Shown one piece after another: positions 1-8,724 of a DNA stretch of 64,000 nucleotides. The position numbers and the translations under genes are program-made. Location: NCBI RefSeq assembly GCF_007752135.1, contig NZ_CP036298.1, positions 4,898,001 through 4,962,000 on the forward strand, given 5' to 3'. The DNA is from Aureliella helgolandensis (GTDB lineage Bacteria > Planctomycetota > Planctomycetia > Pirellulales > Pirellulaceae). Numbering within the stretch: the first letter of the stretch is position 1; each line of letters starts with the position of its first letter. The notes below the pieces were generated by a model that saw only the letters and a program-made list of their open reading frames with translations, was not told the DNA's origin and did not search any database.

Positions 1-6
1 ATCGCT

Positions 7-2298
7 ATGGCCAAAGCACCATCTGTCTGGGGAATTGAGATCGGACAGAGTGCGCTTAAAGCGCTCCGTTGTACGCTGGATGGTAACCAGGTTGTTGCTG
101 AAGCCTTCGACTATATCGAATATCCGAAGATTCTTAGCCAACCGGAAGCCGATCCTGAAACATTGATCCACGAAGCGCTGGAAACTTTCGTCAAACGCAA
201 CGATCTTAAAAAGACGAGCGTCGCGTTGAGCGTGCCTGGCCAGAGCGGGCTGGCGAAATTCTTCAAGCCACCACCGGTGGAGCTGAAAAAAGTTCGGGAT
301 ATCGTTAAATACGAAGCCAAACAACAGATTCCTTTCGACCTAAACGATGTCGTTTGGGATTATCAATTGATGGCCGGTAGCGACATTTCCGAAGGCTTCG
401 CGCTAGAGAGCGAAGTCGGATTGTTTGCGATGAAGCGGGACGCGGTCTACCGCGCCTTAAAGCCGCTCCAAGCAGCCAATGTGGAGATCGATCTGCTGCA
501 ACTGGCACCGCTTAGCATCTACAACATGGTCACCTATGACCTGAGTTTATCCGAAGACCCTGAATTCAAATACGACCCGGAACACCCTCCCAAGTCCACA
601 GTGGTGCTGGCGATGGGGACCGACGCAACCGACTTAATCGTCACCAATGGTTATCGAGTCTGGCAACGTAGTATGCCCTTGGGTGGCAACCACTTCACGC
701 GCCAGTTGACCAAGGATTTGAAGTTAACTTATGCCAAGGCGGAGCACCTCAAACGGCATGCGATGGAGGCGGACGATCCCAAGCTGATCTTCCAAGCCAT
801 GCGCCCGATCTTCAATGACTTGGTCACCGAGATCCAGCGTTCCCTGGGCTTTTTCCGCAGTTTAAACAAGAAGGCCGAGATCGATTCGCTGCTGATGTTG
901 GGCAACTCGGTCAAGCTGCCAGGCCTGACGCAGTACCTCAACAAAAACTTGGCCATCGATATCAATACGGTAGACTCCTTCGCGAGACTGACCGGTAGTG
1001 AAGTAACCAACGCGCCAGCGTTTCAAGACCACATCGCCGCCTTCGCTCCAGTCTACGGGCTGTGTCTGCAAGGCCTGAAGAAGGGACCGATTGCGACCAA
1101 CCTCATCCCGCAAGAGGTGCTCAAAGAGCGGCTCATTCGTTCCAAGAAGCCTTGGGCGGTGGCTGCCGCTGCAGTCCTCATGCTGGGATTTGCTTCGAAC
1201 CTCCTGCCGGCTGGCAGCCGCTGGGCTGACGTCCATCCCACGCGTTGGGACCCGGCCATGACCGCCGCAGCCAGTACGGCCGAAACCAGTAAGCTCCAAG
1301 TCTCTGAGGATGAAAAGCAAGCCAACGAAATTAAGTTGCTGCAAGATATCGGAGACGAAGTCAGCGGAAGCAACGATCGTCGCATCCTTTGGATGGAATT
1401 GTTGTCTGCCCTCTTCAAGTCCTTGGAGCGTCCGGAGGATTTCGACCTCAAGAATCTCCCCAGCCCCATGGAAGTCCCCTACATCGAACGGAAGGTAATT
1501 CATGTTGAGAAGGTTGATTGCAAGTACTATCCGGACCTCTCGACATACCTCACCGAACGCGTGCTGGCAGCTTACGAACAAGACAAAAAAACACGTCTCG
1601 ATCGACTTGGACTGCTGAAAATCCCTGCCGCTGGGGAAGAGGGAGCCGAAGAGGAGACTGAAGCGGTAGAAGATCTGGCCGCCGCCGAAGGGGAAGACGG
1701 AGAGCTTGGAAACGCGGGGTGGGTCATTCAAATCGATGCCTACCACTTCCACAACAGCCCAGACTATGCTCCGACCGGCGACGAGTTGGAAGAGTTTGTC
1801 CTGAAGTACTGGATCACGCGTCTCGAAGACGGAAGTGTGGAACTCCCATCGGGTCCCAATGGGGAAATGGTCGAATTCACCTTTAAAGAATTAGGAATTT
1901 CCTACCCTTTTGTCATTCCAGGAACCTTACAAGAAAAGCATACGATTCCTAACCCTGAGTACATCAAGAAGTACGGCAAGAGCGGTGCGGGTGGAATGAT
2001 GGGCGGCGAAGGGATGATGGGTGGCGGCTACCCTGGAGGCATGGGGTCCGGTGGCTCTGGGGTCTCCGGCGGACGTGGAATGCCGCTGGAGGATGAGGAG
2101 ACTCCGAGGGAATTTGCTGCTCCTAAATTTCCGTTCAAAGTCCAAATGGTTTGGCGTGAACGGCCGCTCTCCGCCAGGCTGGAAGCAAAGCGACTGGCTG
2201 AAGAGGCCGCTGCCGAGGCAGCCGCCGCCGAAGCGGAAGCCGGAACCGACGATGAAAACTTAGCCAGTGACCTGAACTCCGACAGTAGCACGCTATAG
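7..2298 (+). CDS. pilM: PilM-like type IV pilus assembly ATPase with fused membrane/periplasmic part
   Basis: 763 aa. Residues 1 to about 375 match the actin-like PilM fold: an N-terminal WGIEIG phosphate-binding segment, a central VVLAMGTDATDLIV strand and a LLMLGNSVKLPGL segment. PilM binds ATP in the cytoplasm and recruits the PilN/PilO inner-membrane platform. Unlike the usual PilM of about 350 aa, this one continues through a hydrophobic segment (about 382-402) into about 360 more residues, with a Glu-rich stretch, a Met/Gly-rich linker (about 658-690) and an Ala/Glu-rich tail. This suggests a PilM-PilN-like fusion, with the C-terminal part outside the cytoplasm. It is the first of three same-strand genes that share the glycine-rich feature. 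ATG at 7 is close to the window edge, so an upstream start cannot be excluded. The PilM call is fairly sure; the role of the C-terminal half is inferred. Confidence 0.85.
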   Translation: MAKAPSVWGIEIGQSALKALRCTLDGNQVVAEAFDYIEYPKILSQPEADPETLIHEALETFVKRNDLKKTSVALSVPGQSGLAKFFKPPPVELKKVRDIVKYEAKQQIPFDLNDVVWDYQLMAGSDISEGFALESEVGLFAMKRDAVYRALKPLQAANVEIDLLQLAPLSIYNMVTYDLSLSEDPEFKYDPEHPPKSTVVLAMGTDATDLIVTNGYRVWQRSMPLGGNHFTRQLTKDLKLTYAKAEHLKRHAMEADDPKLIFQAMRPIFNDLVTEIQRSLGFFRSLNKKAEIDSLLMLGNSVKLPGLTQYLNKNLAIDINTVDSFARLTGSEVTNAPAFQDHIAAFAPVYGLCLQGLKKGPIATNLIPQEVLKERLIRSKKPWAVAAAAVLMLGFASNLLPAGSRWADVHPTRWDPAMTAAASTAETSKLQVSEDEKQANEIKLLQDIGDEVSGSNDRRILWMELLSALFKSLERPEDFDLKNLPSPMEVPYIERKVIHVEKVDCKYYPDLSTYLTERVLAAYEQDKKTRLDRLGLLKIPAAGEEGAEEETEAVEDLAAAEGEDGELGNAGWVIQIDAYHFHNSPDYAPTGDELEEFVLKYWITRLEDGSVELPSGPNGEMVEFTFKELGISYPFVIPGTLQEKHTIPNPEYIKKYGKSGAGGMMGGEGMMGGGYPGGMGSGGSGVSGGRGMPLEDEETPREFAAPKFPFKVQMVWRERPLSARLEAKRLAEEAAAEAAAAEAEAGTDDENLASDLNSDSSTL

Positions 2299-2366
2299 CC
2301 GCAGCACGCTATAGCCGCAGCACGCTATAGCCGCAGCAAACTATAGCCGCAGCAAACTGCAACCGC
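2287..2366 (+). repeat. 16-bp tandem repeat, five units, starting inside the pilM 3' end
   Basis: Five head-to-tail 16-bp units with consensus AGCACGCTATAGCCGC. The first three are identical and the last two change (AGCAAA..., then ...CTGCAA...). The first unit holds the last codons and the TAG stop of the pilM-like gene, so the array appears to have grown by duplication of the gene end into the spacer. Confidence 0.9.
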
Positions 2367-2527
2367 GCACGCAGGTGTTGCATGATTTCAAACCTATGAA
2401 CCTGGGAAATCCTTGAATTCCCGTTTGCACGCGAAAAACGCGTAGACACGCGGTAGCTCGGATTTTCTGCGACGCTTTAGACAACAGTCCAACCCCACTC
2501 GGTCAATCGAGTCTAGGAATCACCGCC

Positions 2528-4708
2528 ATGGATCAACTCAAACAAGTTTTTGCACAGGTCGCCAAATTTCAGTTCTGGATTATCACCGGACTGGTAGTGG
2601 TGATGTCGTGCGTTGGCTTCTTCCTGGCGCGCTCGCAGATCAACGGTCTCTACACGGCTCAGACGACCGCCCTCGACAGCCATTATTCCGGACTGGACAG
2701 CGTGCGCAGCAAAATCTCCACGCACCCCAACTCGTTCTCCCAAGAGAAAATGAATGAGATCATCGGGCAGTTGCGCGAAGATGTGCGAGTTTCCTGGGAA
2801 AAACAATATGAGCGACAAGCCCGCTTGCTCAAGTGGCGGGTCGAGGCCATTAAGAGTCCCGCTCTGGTGAAAAAACTCGAGGAATTCATGCCGATCGAGA
2901 AGAACCTAACGTTCCCTGATGAACCGGCAGGATTCACCAATTATGACCGTGAGAATTACGCCCGCTATTTTGACTTGCAAATGGAAGAGCTAGCCAAAAT
3001 CATCGGAGTGGCGTGGGTCGGTGAGGTCTCCAAGGATGCAGCCGGTGGCGGATACGGCGGCATGATGGGTGGTGGAGGCTACGGCGGTGAGGCCATGATG
3101 GGTGGAGGCAGCTACGGCGCCGAAGGCGGTTCGGGAAGCGGTTACGGCGGCACGGGCGGTGGCTATGGCGGTGAGGCCATGATGGGCGGTGGCTACGGCG
3201 GCATGATGGGTGGCGGCATGTACGGTGCCGGAGCCATGGCGAACAAGCAGCGAGACCTAGTCACTTGGCCCAAGACCAGCCAGGACCAACTCATCAGTTC
3301 GATTAAGTTGTGGACAGGGAAGGCGCCTACGGTTTACGAAATTGTGTACACCCAGGAGAACATGTGGGTCCTGGAAGGGCTACTGAACATCATCAAGAGG
3401 ACTAATGGCGATGCTCTGGCCAATTTCCAGTGTGTTATCAAGGAGATTGAATTCATCCGCATCGGTAAATCTGCCATCGGAAGCGCAGGCACCATCGACT
3501 CCATCTCCGGTGCGCGTGGCGCCATGGGTGGCGCAGGCAGCATGATGGGCGGAGAGGGCTATGGCGGCGGATACGGCGGTGAAGGAGGTATGTACAGCGG
3601 TGGTAGCGGCGGTAGCGGCTATGGATCCGAAGGTGGCGGCATGTACAGCTCCGAGGGTGGTTCCGGCGGGTATGGCGGGGAAGGCTACGGTGCTGAGGGT
3701 GGCCCCATGGTGCGAGATCCAGCGGACGGCCGCTACGTCGATGCCGCCTACCAACCCGTTAGCGGCGAGGACTTGCGAACCAAAATGAGCAGCGGTAATG
3801 CTGAGGACGCGTTTTTTGTGGTCGCCAAACGGGTACCAGTCCGCCTGCGTCTGAAAATTGATCAACGCCGCACGCAAGAGTTTCTTGCCAATTGCGGCAA
3901 TGCCGACCTCATGCTCGAAGTTCGCCAGGTTCGCTTGGGGAATACCGTAGCTGCGACGGCCGGCGGTAGTGCGAGCAGTGGCGGCTATGGCGGCTATGGC
4001 GGAATGGAGGCGGGCATGATGGGCGCCGAAAGTAGCGGGGGGTATGGTGGGGGCGGCTATGGCGGCATGGAAGGTGGCAGCGGAGGTGGTTCCTATGGCG
4101 GAGGAAGCTACGGGGGTGGTGGATACGGAGGCAGTGGGTATGGCGGAGAAGGCGGCATGTACGGTGCCGCTGGCGGTGCCGCGGCCCTCGGGAAAAACCC
4201 TTGGGATATTACCATCGAGATCTACGGCGTGGTAAACCTATATAACCCTGTGCACATCGAACAACTCGGCTTGGATAAAGTCACCGGCGATACAGAAATT
4301 GTGGCGACAGTGGATCCAGTCGAGGAGCCCGTGGAAGGTGCTGCCGGTGCAGGAAATGACGGTAACTCCCCAGCTGCGGCAGAAGAGGAAGCCGGCCCCA
4401 ATGGCGCAGGACCTAATGTTCCCGGCCCTAACGGCGTAGGTCCCAACGGTCCCGGCCCTAACGGCGCAGGCCCCAACGGTCCCGGCCCTAACGGAGCAGG
4501 TCCCAACGGTCCCGGCCCCAACGGCGCAGGTCCCAACGGTCCCGGCCCTAACGGAGCAGGCCCCAACGGTCCCGGCCCTAACGGGGCAGGGCTCAATGGG
4601 CAGGGAAATAACGGACCTGGAGCGGAAGCCGGACGACCTGCAGCACCCATCAATGGCGCAGGTACAGACGCAGCGGACAACGACGCGGGTGCCGGACAAG
4701 CTCCATAG
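2528..4708 (+). CDS. Glycine-rich inner-membrane protein of the pilus operon (PilN/PilO-like topology)
   Basis: 726 aa. A short cytoplasmic N-terminus is followed by one membrane helix (about residues 14-35) and a helical region, the topology of PilN/PilO alignment proteins. Three blocks of GGYGG/MMGGG/GSYGG-type repeats (about 172-237, 335-395 and 480-555) separate more ordinary segments at about 238-330, 396-470 and 556-600. The C-terminus carries a decapeptide repeat of the form NGPGPNGAGP (about 620-700). A run TCTAGGAATC lies before the ATG. It sits 229 bp after the pilM-like gene and 134 bp before a third protein of the same style, so co-transcription is likely. I do not recognise a named family; a role in the pilus platform is inferred from position and topology. 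Confidence 0.75.
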   Translation: MDQLKQVFAQVAKFQFWIITGLVVVMSCVGFFLARSQINGLYTAQTTALDSHYSGLDSVRSKISTHPNSFSQEKMNEIIGQLREDVRVSWEKQYERQARLLKWRVEAIKSPALVKKLEEFMPIEKNLTFPDEPAGFTNYDRENYARYFDLQMEELAKIIGVAWVGEVSKDAAGGGYGGMMGGGGYGGEAMMGGGSYGAEGGSGSGYGGTGGGYGGEAMMGGGYGGMMGGGMYGAGAMANKQRDLVTWPKTSQDQLISSIKLWTGKAPTVYEIVYTQENMWVLEGLLNIIKRTNGDALANFQCVIKEIEFIRIGKSAIGSAGTIDSISGARGAMGGAGSMMGGEGYGGGYGGEGGMYSGGSGGSGYGSEGGGMYSSEGGSGGYGGEGYGAEGGPMVRDPADGRYVDAAYQPVSGEDLRTKMSSGNAEDAFFVVAKRVPVRLRLKIDQRRTQEFLANCGNADLMLEVRQVRLGNTVAATAGGSASSGGYGGYGGMEAGMMGAESSGGYGGGGYGGMEGGSGGGSYGGGSYGGGGYGGSGYGGEGGMYGAAGGAAALGKNPWDITIEIYGVVNLYNPVHIEQLGLDKVTGDTEIVATVDPVEEPVEGAAGAGNDGNSPAAAEEEAGPNGAGPNVPGPNGVGPNGPGPNGAGPNGPGPNGAGPNGPGPNGAGPNGPGPNGAGPNGPGPNGAGLNGQGNNGPGAEAGRPAAPINGAGTDAADNDAGAGQAP
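4381..4600 (+). repeat. 30-bp DNA repeat encoding Asn-Gly-Pro/Ala-Gly-Pro decapeptides
   Basis: Inside the 3' part of the second pilus-operon gene a roughly 30-bp unit (GGCCCTAACGG followed by a GCAGG or CCCGG variant) recurs head to tail about six times, encoding alternating GPNGAGPNGP. Units differ mainly at third codon positions, so the peptide repeat is better preserved than the DNA. Confidence 0.85.
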
Positions 4709-4842
4709 CGATCGATTCCAAGTTGGCAACTTTGCAGTTTCAAGTGCAGGCTTACCTGTGGCTTAAGCGGTTGTGACAAGATCAAAAGAAATATCAAACT
4801 CAGATCAATAAGTCTCAGGGAAGATTCACGGGAGAGCTTTCA

Positions 4843-7473
4843 ATGTTTGGCAAAAAGAAAAAAGAAGACGCCACAGGTGGTGACGACGCGGTCGATTCTG
4901 GCAAGCCAGCCAAACCCGCCAAGGCTCCCAAGGCAGCCAAAGAGCCAAAGGCACCCAAGGAGCCGAAGGCTCCAAAGGCTCCAAAGGTGAAAGCCGCCAA
5001 GAAGGTGGATATTCGAGCTGGTAAGAATGGCCCAGGCTTTGTCGCGTCGCACATTGAGAAGGTCATTTTCGCGGTCGTAGGCCTCGGATTCGCCTACTTT
5101 CTGTACGACGGACTCACCGCGCCTCCCTACAACCCTTCAAGAGAACCCACGAGCCTGAAGCAGCAATCCGAAGACCTGATGCGAGAGATTCGTGTCGATC
5201 ACTGGGATTCGATTGCTGAGGAACGCCAGGTTTCCCACGACTATGCCAAGAAAACAGAGGAAGCTCGATTTCCCACCGATCCGCAACGATACGGCAAAGA
5301 GCAAATCGTCTGGGACCCTAAACCAACTGGTGCCCACGAAAAGCGGTCTGACCCCGCGATCAGCCCACCACGTGAACTGGTAGCTGTAAATTTCTTTGGT
5401 TCGATCGCTGTCGAAGTCTCCAAGGATGCCCCTGAGCTCTATGAAAACTTGGAAGATGCTCCAAAGATCGAAGCCCGGACCAGTGGTCGCTCAAGAGGCC
5501 GCGGCAACCGCGGTGGAGCGGGCGGCTCTGAAGGTGGCTATGGCGGCGGCATGTATGGCGGCGGCGAAGGCGGCTCAGGCTACGGCGGGATGACGGGCGG
5601 AAGTATGGGAGGCATGGGAGCTGTGGCAGGAGCGGATGCTCCAACTCCACCCGCGCGCCGCTTAACCCCGAAATACGATTTAGGGGTCAGCGCCGGCGGT
5701 GGCATGATGGGCGGTGGCATGATGGGCGGTGGGTACGGAGGAATGGGTGGCGGCTACGGCGGTATGGCGGGAGCGCCAGCAGCTGGAGGCGGCAGCCTGA
5801 ACAACCGCACGCGCAATCAAGGCCCCAAGTTTAAGGTCGGAGCCCGGCCGATTTACATGAACGCAATTACCGCACTCGTCCCCCACAAGGAAATGGCGGA
5901 TGCCTACGCGGCTGCATTTGAAAACACGGGCAGCTTCATTTTCTCCCGGGATACCCCGCAGTATCGAGGAATTGAATTGCAACGCGTCGATGTAACCCTC
6001 AACCCAGCCCGCGAAATTGACGAATCCGAGTGGCGGACGGTGTCCGACACTGCGGACCAGTACAAATTGCAGAGTGAGCAAAAATGGGCTACCACCAACC
6101 CCAGGTTGGGTGTGCGCGTGCCCGATGTCGTCCACCAGTCGGCGGCGGATCGACGTTTAACGATGGGAATCCCCCCCATTTTGTTGCGAGATTATCGAGG
6201 ATTTGCGAAGCATCCCGACATTCCTTGGGCATGGAATTACGTACCGCCCAAGCGAGAAATCCCAGTGAATCCCGCCGGAGACGGCGAGAAGGGACCTGAA
6301 GTACCTGCGATGCCTCCGGTCGGAGGTGGTGCCGGTGGTGGAATGATGGCCGGCGGAATGATGGGTGGCGGCTCCTATGGCGGCGGCTCGTACGGTGGTG
6401 GAGGCTACGGAGGCATGGAGAGTGGCGGTTACGGCGGAGGAGGCTATGGAGGAATGGAGAGCGGCGGCTACGGCGGCGGTGGCTATGGTGGCATGGAAAG
6501 TGGCGGCTACGGCGGCGGCGGTTACGGCGGCATGGAGAGTGGCGGTTACGGCGGAGGAGGCTATGGAGGAATGGAGAGTGGTGGCGGCATGTATGGAGGT
6601 ATGGGAGGCATGGGAGGCATGGGAGGCATGGGTGCGGCAGGCGCTCCGCAGCCCGAGTACAAAATGATTCGCTGCTACGACGTTTTCCCACCCAACACGA
6701 TCCGTAACGAACTCGGCAAGGTCTATCGCTATCGCGTTCGCCTTGTCATGCGTGATCCGAATTATCCCGAGTCGAACAACATCAAGGCCCCCGAACCCAG
6801 CGAATTGAAAGATGATGTCTGGGCGCGCGTATCGGCCAACATGCAAAAGGATGCGGATAATATCAAGAAGGATCCCAACGCCGAACTGTCCCCTCGCTAC
6901 TCCGACTGGAGCACTCCAAGCGCTCCGGTACGCGTGCAATTTCCAAGTGAAGTCTTCGCCGGAACCGTGGAGTTCGACGGTCCCAAGTACTACGAGAATC
7001 CGCAAAAACCAGACGCGAAAATCCTAACCACCCTACGTGAAGCCACCGCAGAGGTCTTGGCAACCGGTTTTGACTTCCAAACTGGTGCAGAGGTTGGCGT
7101 GCAGATGGAAGATGTCCAACGCGGTAGTGTTTTCAAGACCAAGCAAGATGTCGAGCTTATCGTTCCGACCAGCAAGGTGATCAAAACGTGGAAGGACTAC
7201 AGTTTGATCAACGCGGCGACCGTGGTCGATATTCGTGGTGGCACAGAGTTGGCTGGTGACAGCCGAGATGATCCCCTCACCGCTGCTGGTGAGATGTTGA
7301 TTCTGCATCGAGACGGCCGGGTCGAGGCTACCAGCGACATCGACGATATGTTCCTCTACCGGATGTACTCTTTTGCGGATGATAAAGAGGCTGCGGAAAA
7401 TGGTGGGGCAAGCGCCGCAGCTGGAGGTTACGGAGGAGGCATGATGGGCAGTGGGGGCGGCAGCGGTTACTAG
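4843..7473 (+). CDS. Glycine-rich membrane protein of the pilus operon, third gene
   Basis: 876 aa. A strongly basic, Ala/Pro/Lys-rich cytoplasmic N-terminus (about 1-65, with repeated KAPK and KEPK) precedes one membrane helix (about 75-93) and a large exported part. That part holds Gly/Tyr/Met-rich blocks at about 215-265, 285-320 and 490-605. The last contains five near-perfect copies of a 14-residue unit ending in GGYGGMES. Between the blocks are well-mixed segments that look folded (about 325-485 and 605-850). A GGGAG sequence lies about 10 nt before the ATG at 4843. No family was recognised. Shared low-complexity composition with its two upstream neighbours argues for one complex; a pilus-platform or secretin-linking role is an inference. 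Confidence 0.72.
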   Translation: MFGKKKKEDATGGDDAVDSGKPAKPAKAPKAAKEPKAPKEPKAPKAPKVKAAKKVDIRAGKNGPGFVASHIEKVIFAVVGLGFAYFLYDGLTAPPYNPSREPTSLKQQSEDLMREIRVDHWDSIAEERQVSHDYAKKTEEARFPTDPQRYGKEQIVWDPKPTGAHEKRSDPAISPPRELVAVNFFGSIAVEVSKDAPELYENLEDAPKIEARTSGRSRGRGNRGGAGGSEGGYGGGMYGGGEGGSGYGGMTGGSMGGMGAVAGADAPTPPARRLTPKYDLGVSAGGGMMGGGMMGGGYGGMGGGYGGMAGAPAAGGGSLNNRTRNQGPKFKVGARPIYMNAITALVPHKEMADAYAAAFENTGSFIFSRDTPQYRGIELQRVDVTLNPAREIDESEWRTVSDTADQYKLQSEQKWATTNPRLGVRVPDVVHQSAADRRLTMGIPPILLRDYRGFAKHPDIPWAWNYVPPKREIPVNPAGDGEKGPEVPAMPPVGGGAGGGMMAGGMMGGGSYGGGSYGGGGYGGMESGGYGGGGYGGMESGGYGGGGYGGMESGGYGGGGYGGMESGGYGGGGYGGMESGGGMYGGMGGMGGMGGMGAAGAPQPEYKMIRCYDVFPPNTIRNELGKVYRYRVRLVMRDPNYPESNNIKAPEPSELKDDVWARVSANMQKDADNIKKDPNAELSPRYSDWSTPSAPVRVQFPSEVFAGTVEFDGPKYYENPQKPDAKILTTLREATAEVLATGFDFQTGAEVGVQMEDVQRGSVFKTKQDVELIVPTSKVIKTWKDYSLINAATVVDIRGGTELAGDSRDDPLTAAGEMLILHRDGRVEATSDIDDMFLYRMYSFADDKEAAENGGASAAAGGYGGGMMGSGGGSGY
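6388..6590 (+). repeat. 42-bp in-frame repeat encoding GGYGGMES units
   Basis: Five copies of a 42-bp unit within the third pilus gene encode a GGYGGMES-containing 14-residue repeat. Copies differ by synonymous changes, suggesting expansion and then drift under selection on the protein. Confidence 0.85.
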
Positions 7474-7599
7474 TGCAGCACTTGCCAGCTTTGCAGTATT
7501 TCCCTCCGTTCAGCCTAGCGGCCTGTGCTAGTCTGCTCGGTAAGGTACCGCACCTGCAATTCAGCGTTTTCCTCGATAACCCCCAATCGTATCTGAGAA

Positions 7600-8595
7600 A
7601 TGATGTCCATGTTTCACCAATTCCGGTTTGCAACGCTGCTGGTTTTATCGCTTTGCACTGTGGCGGATAGCGTCGTCGCCGACGATACGCCGCGGCACGC
7701 ACTGCTACTAGCGGACTCGTCAAAGAATCGAATTGCCGTGTTGGATGAGCAGGGAAGAATCACCTGGGAGTCTGAAATCGGCCCGCTGCATGACCTGCAT
7801 ATGCTGGACAACGGCAACATTCTGTTTCAGAAAAACTGGACACATCTGGTCGAGATCAATCCAGATACGAACCAAGTGGTCTGGGAATACGATTGCTCCA
7901 AATCGCCAGAAAACGCTGCTCGGGCAATCGAAGTCCACGCGTTCCAACGACTCGACGACGGTCGCACGATGATCGCCGAAAGCGGCAGCAGCCGTATTAT
8001 AGAAGTCGATGTAGCAGGCAAGATCGTGGCCGAAGTTCCGTTGAAAGTCTCCCGGCCGCACCCGCACCGCGATACGCGTTTAGTACGCAAGCTCAAGAGT
8101 GGCAACTACTTGGTATGCCACGAAGGGGATGGGTTCGTGCGTGAGTACGACGCCACTGGTGAGACGGCGTGGGAATACCAAGTTCCCCTCTTTGGCAATC
8201 AGCCCGCCAACGGACATGGGGTGAAAGCCTTCGGAAATCAGTGCTTCACCGCCTTGCGGCTTGACAGCGGGAACACGTTGATCTCAACCGGCAATGGTCA
8301 TGGAGTGATAGAAGTCACTCCCAACCATCAAATCGTGTGGCAGGTCATGCAAGATGACTTGCCAGGAATCCAGCTCGCCTGGGTCACGACCTTGCAGCAG
8401 CTTCCCAATGGCAATCGGGTGCTTGGGAACTGCCACGCGGAAGCGACAAATCCTCAAATCGTTGAGATTCAGCGTGACAAGAAGGTGGTCTGGACGTTCA
8501 AAGACTTTAATCGCTTTGGAAATTCTCTGACCAATACCCAGGTCTTAACCACCAATGGCCAGCCGATTGTCGCCGAACCGGGCCGTGACCGCTGA
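7600..8595 (+). CDS. Secreted beta-propeller (PQQ/ASST-like repeat) protein
   Basis: 331 aa. An N-terminal signal peptide (hydrophobic about 8-25, cleavage likely after VVA) is followed by repeating blades with short motifs of the type ITWESE, QVVWEYD, ETAWEYQ, QIVWQVM and KVVWTFK. These Trp-containing strands resemble PQQ-binding-like and arylsulfotransferase-like propellers. No catalytic residues could be assigned, so the activity is unknown. It is a paralogue of the minus-strand gene at 58816-59934, which has the same ending (a DKKVVWT strand, then a TNG-P motif). ATG at 7600, 7603 and 7609 are all possible starts. The next gene, valS, is convergent. Confidence 0.75.
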   Translation: MMSMFHQFRFATLLVLSLCTVADSVVADDTPRHALLLADSSKNRIAVLDEQGRITWESEIGPLHDLHMLDNGNILFQKNWTHLVEINPDTNQVVWEYDCSKSPENAARAIEVHAFQRLDDGRTMIAESGSSRIIEVDVAGKIVAEVPLKVSRPHPHRDTRLVRKLKSGNYLVCHEGDGFVREYDATGETAWEYQVPLFGNQPANGHGVKAFGNQCFTALRLDSGNTLISTGNGHGVIEVTPNHQIVWQVMQDDLPGIQLAWVTTLQQLPNGNRVLGNCHAEATNPQIVEIQRDKKVVWTFKDFNRFGNSLTNTQVLTTNGQPIVAEPGRDR

Positions 8596-8653
8596 GCACA
8601 GCCCCCGCAGCGACCTTCTTGCATCAGTAGTCACCGTTTACCGCCAAACGCAG

Positions 8654-8673
8654 CAGAGGCTAATGAGCCTCTG
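8654..8673. terminator. Hairpin between convergent genes
   Basis: A perfect 8-bp stem (CAGAGGCT/AGCCTCTG) with an AATG loop lies between the 3' ends of the propeller gene and valS. There is no clear T-run, so a bidirectional terminator is only a possibility. Confidence 0.4.
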
Positions 8674-8724
8674 GTGGTATGCGGTTGGACTGGTTTAGCC
8701 GCTCGACTTTGCCAATCCGCCGAC

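Noticed and set aside
1053-1469. Antisense frames within pilM
   Set aside because: Overlap a conserved coding region on the opposite strand and show no family features.
3380-3877. Long antisense frames opposite the glycine-rich pilus genes
   Set aside because: They come from the biased GGC/GGT codons of the real genes; no domain, signal or ribosome site supports them.
4222-4797. Antisense Pro/Gly/Leu-rich frame of 191 codons
   Set aside because: Exact mirror of the decapeptide repeat; low-complexity shadow.
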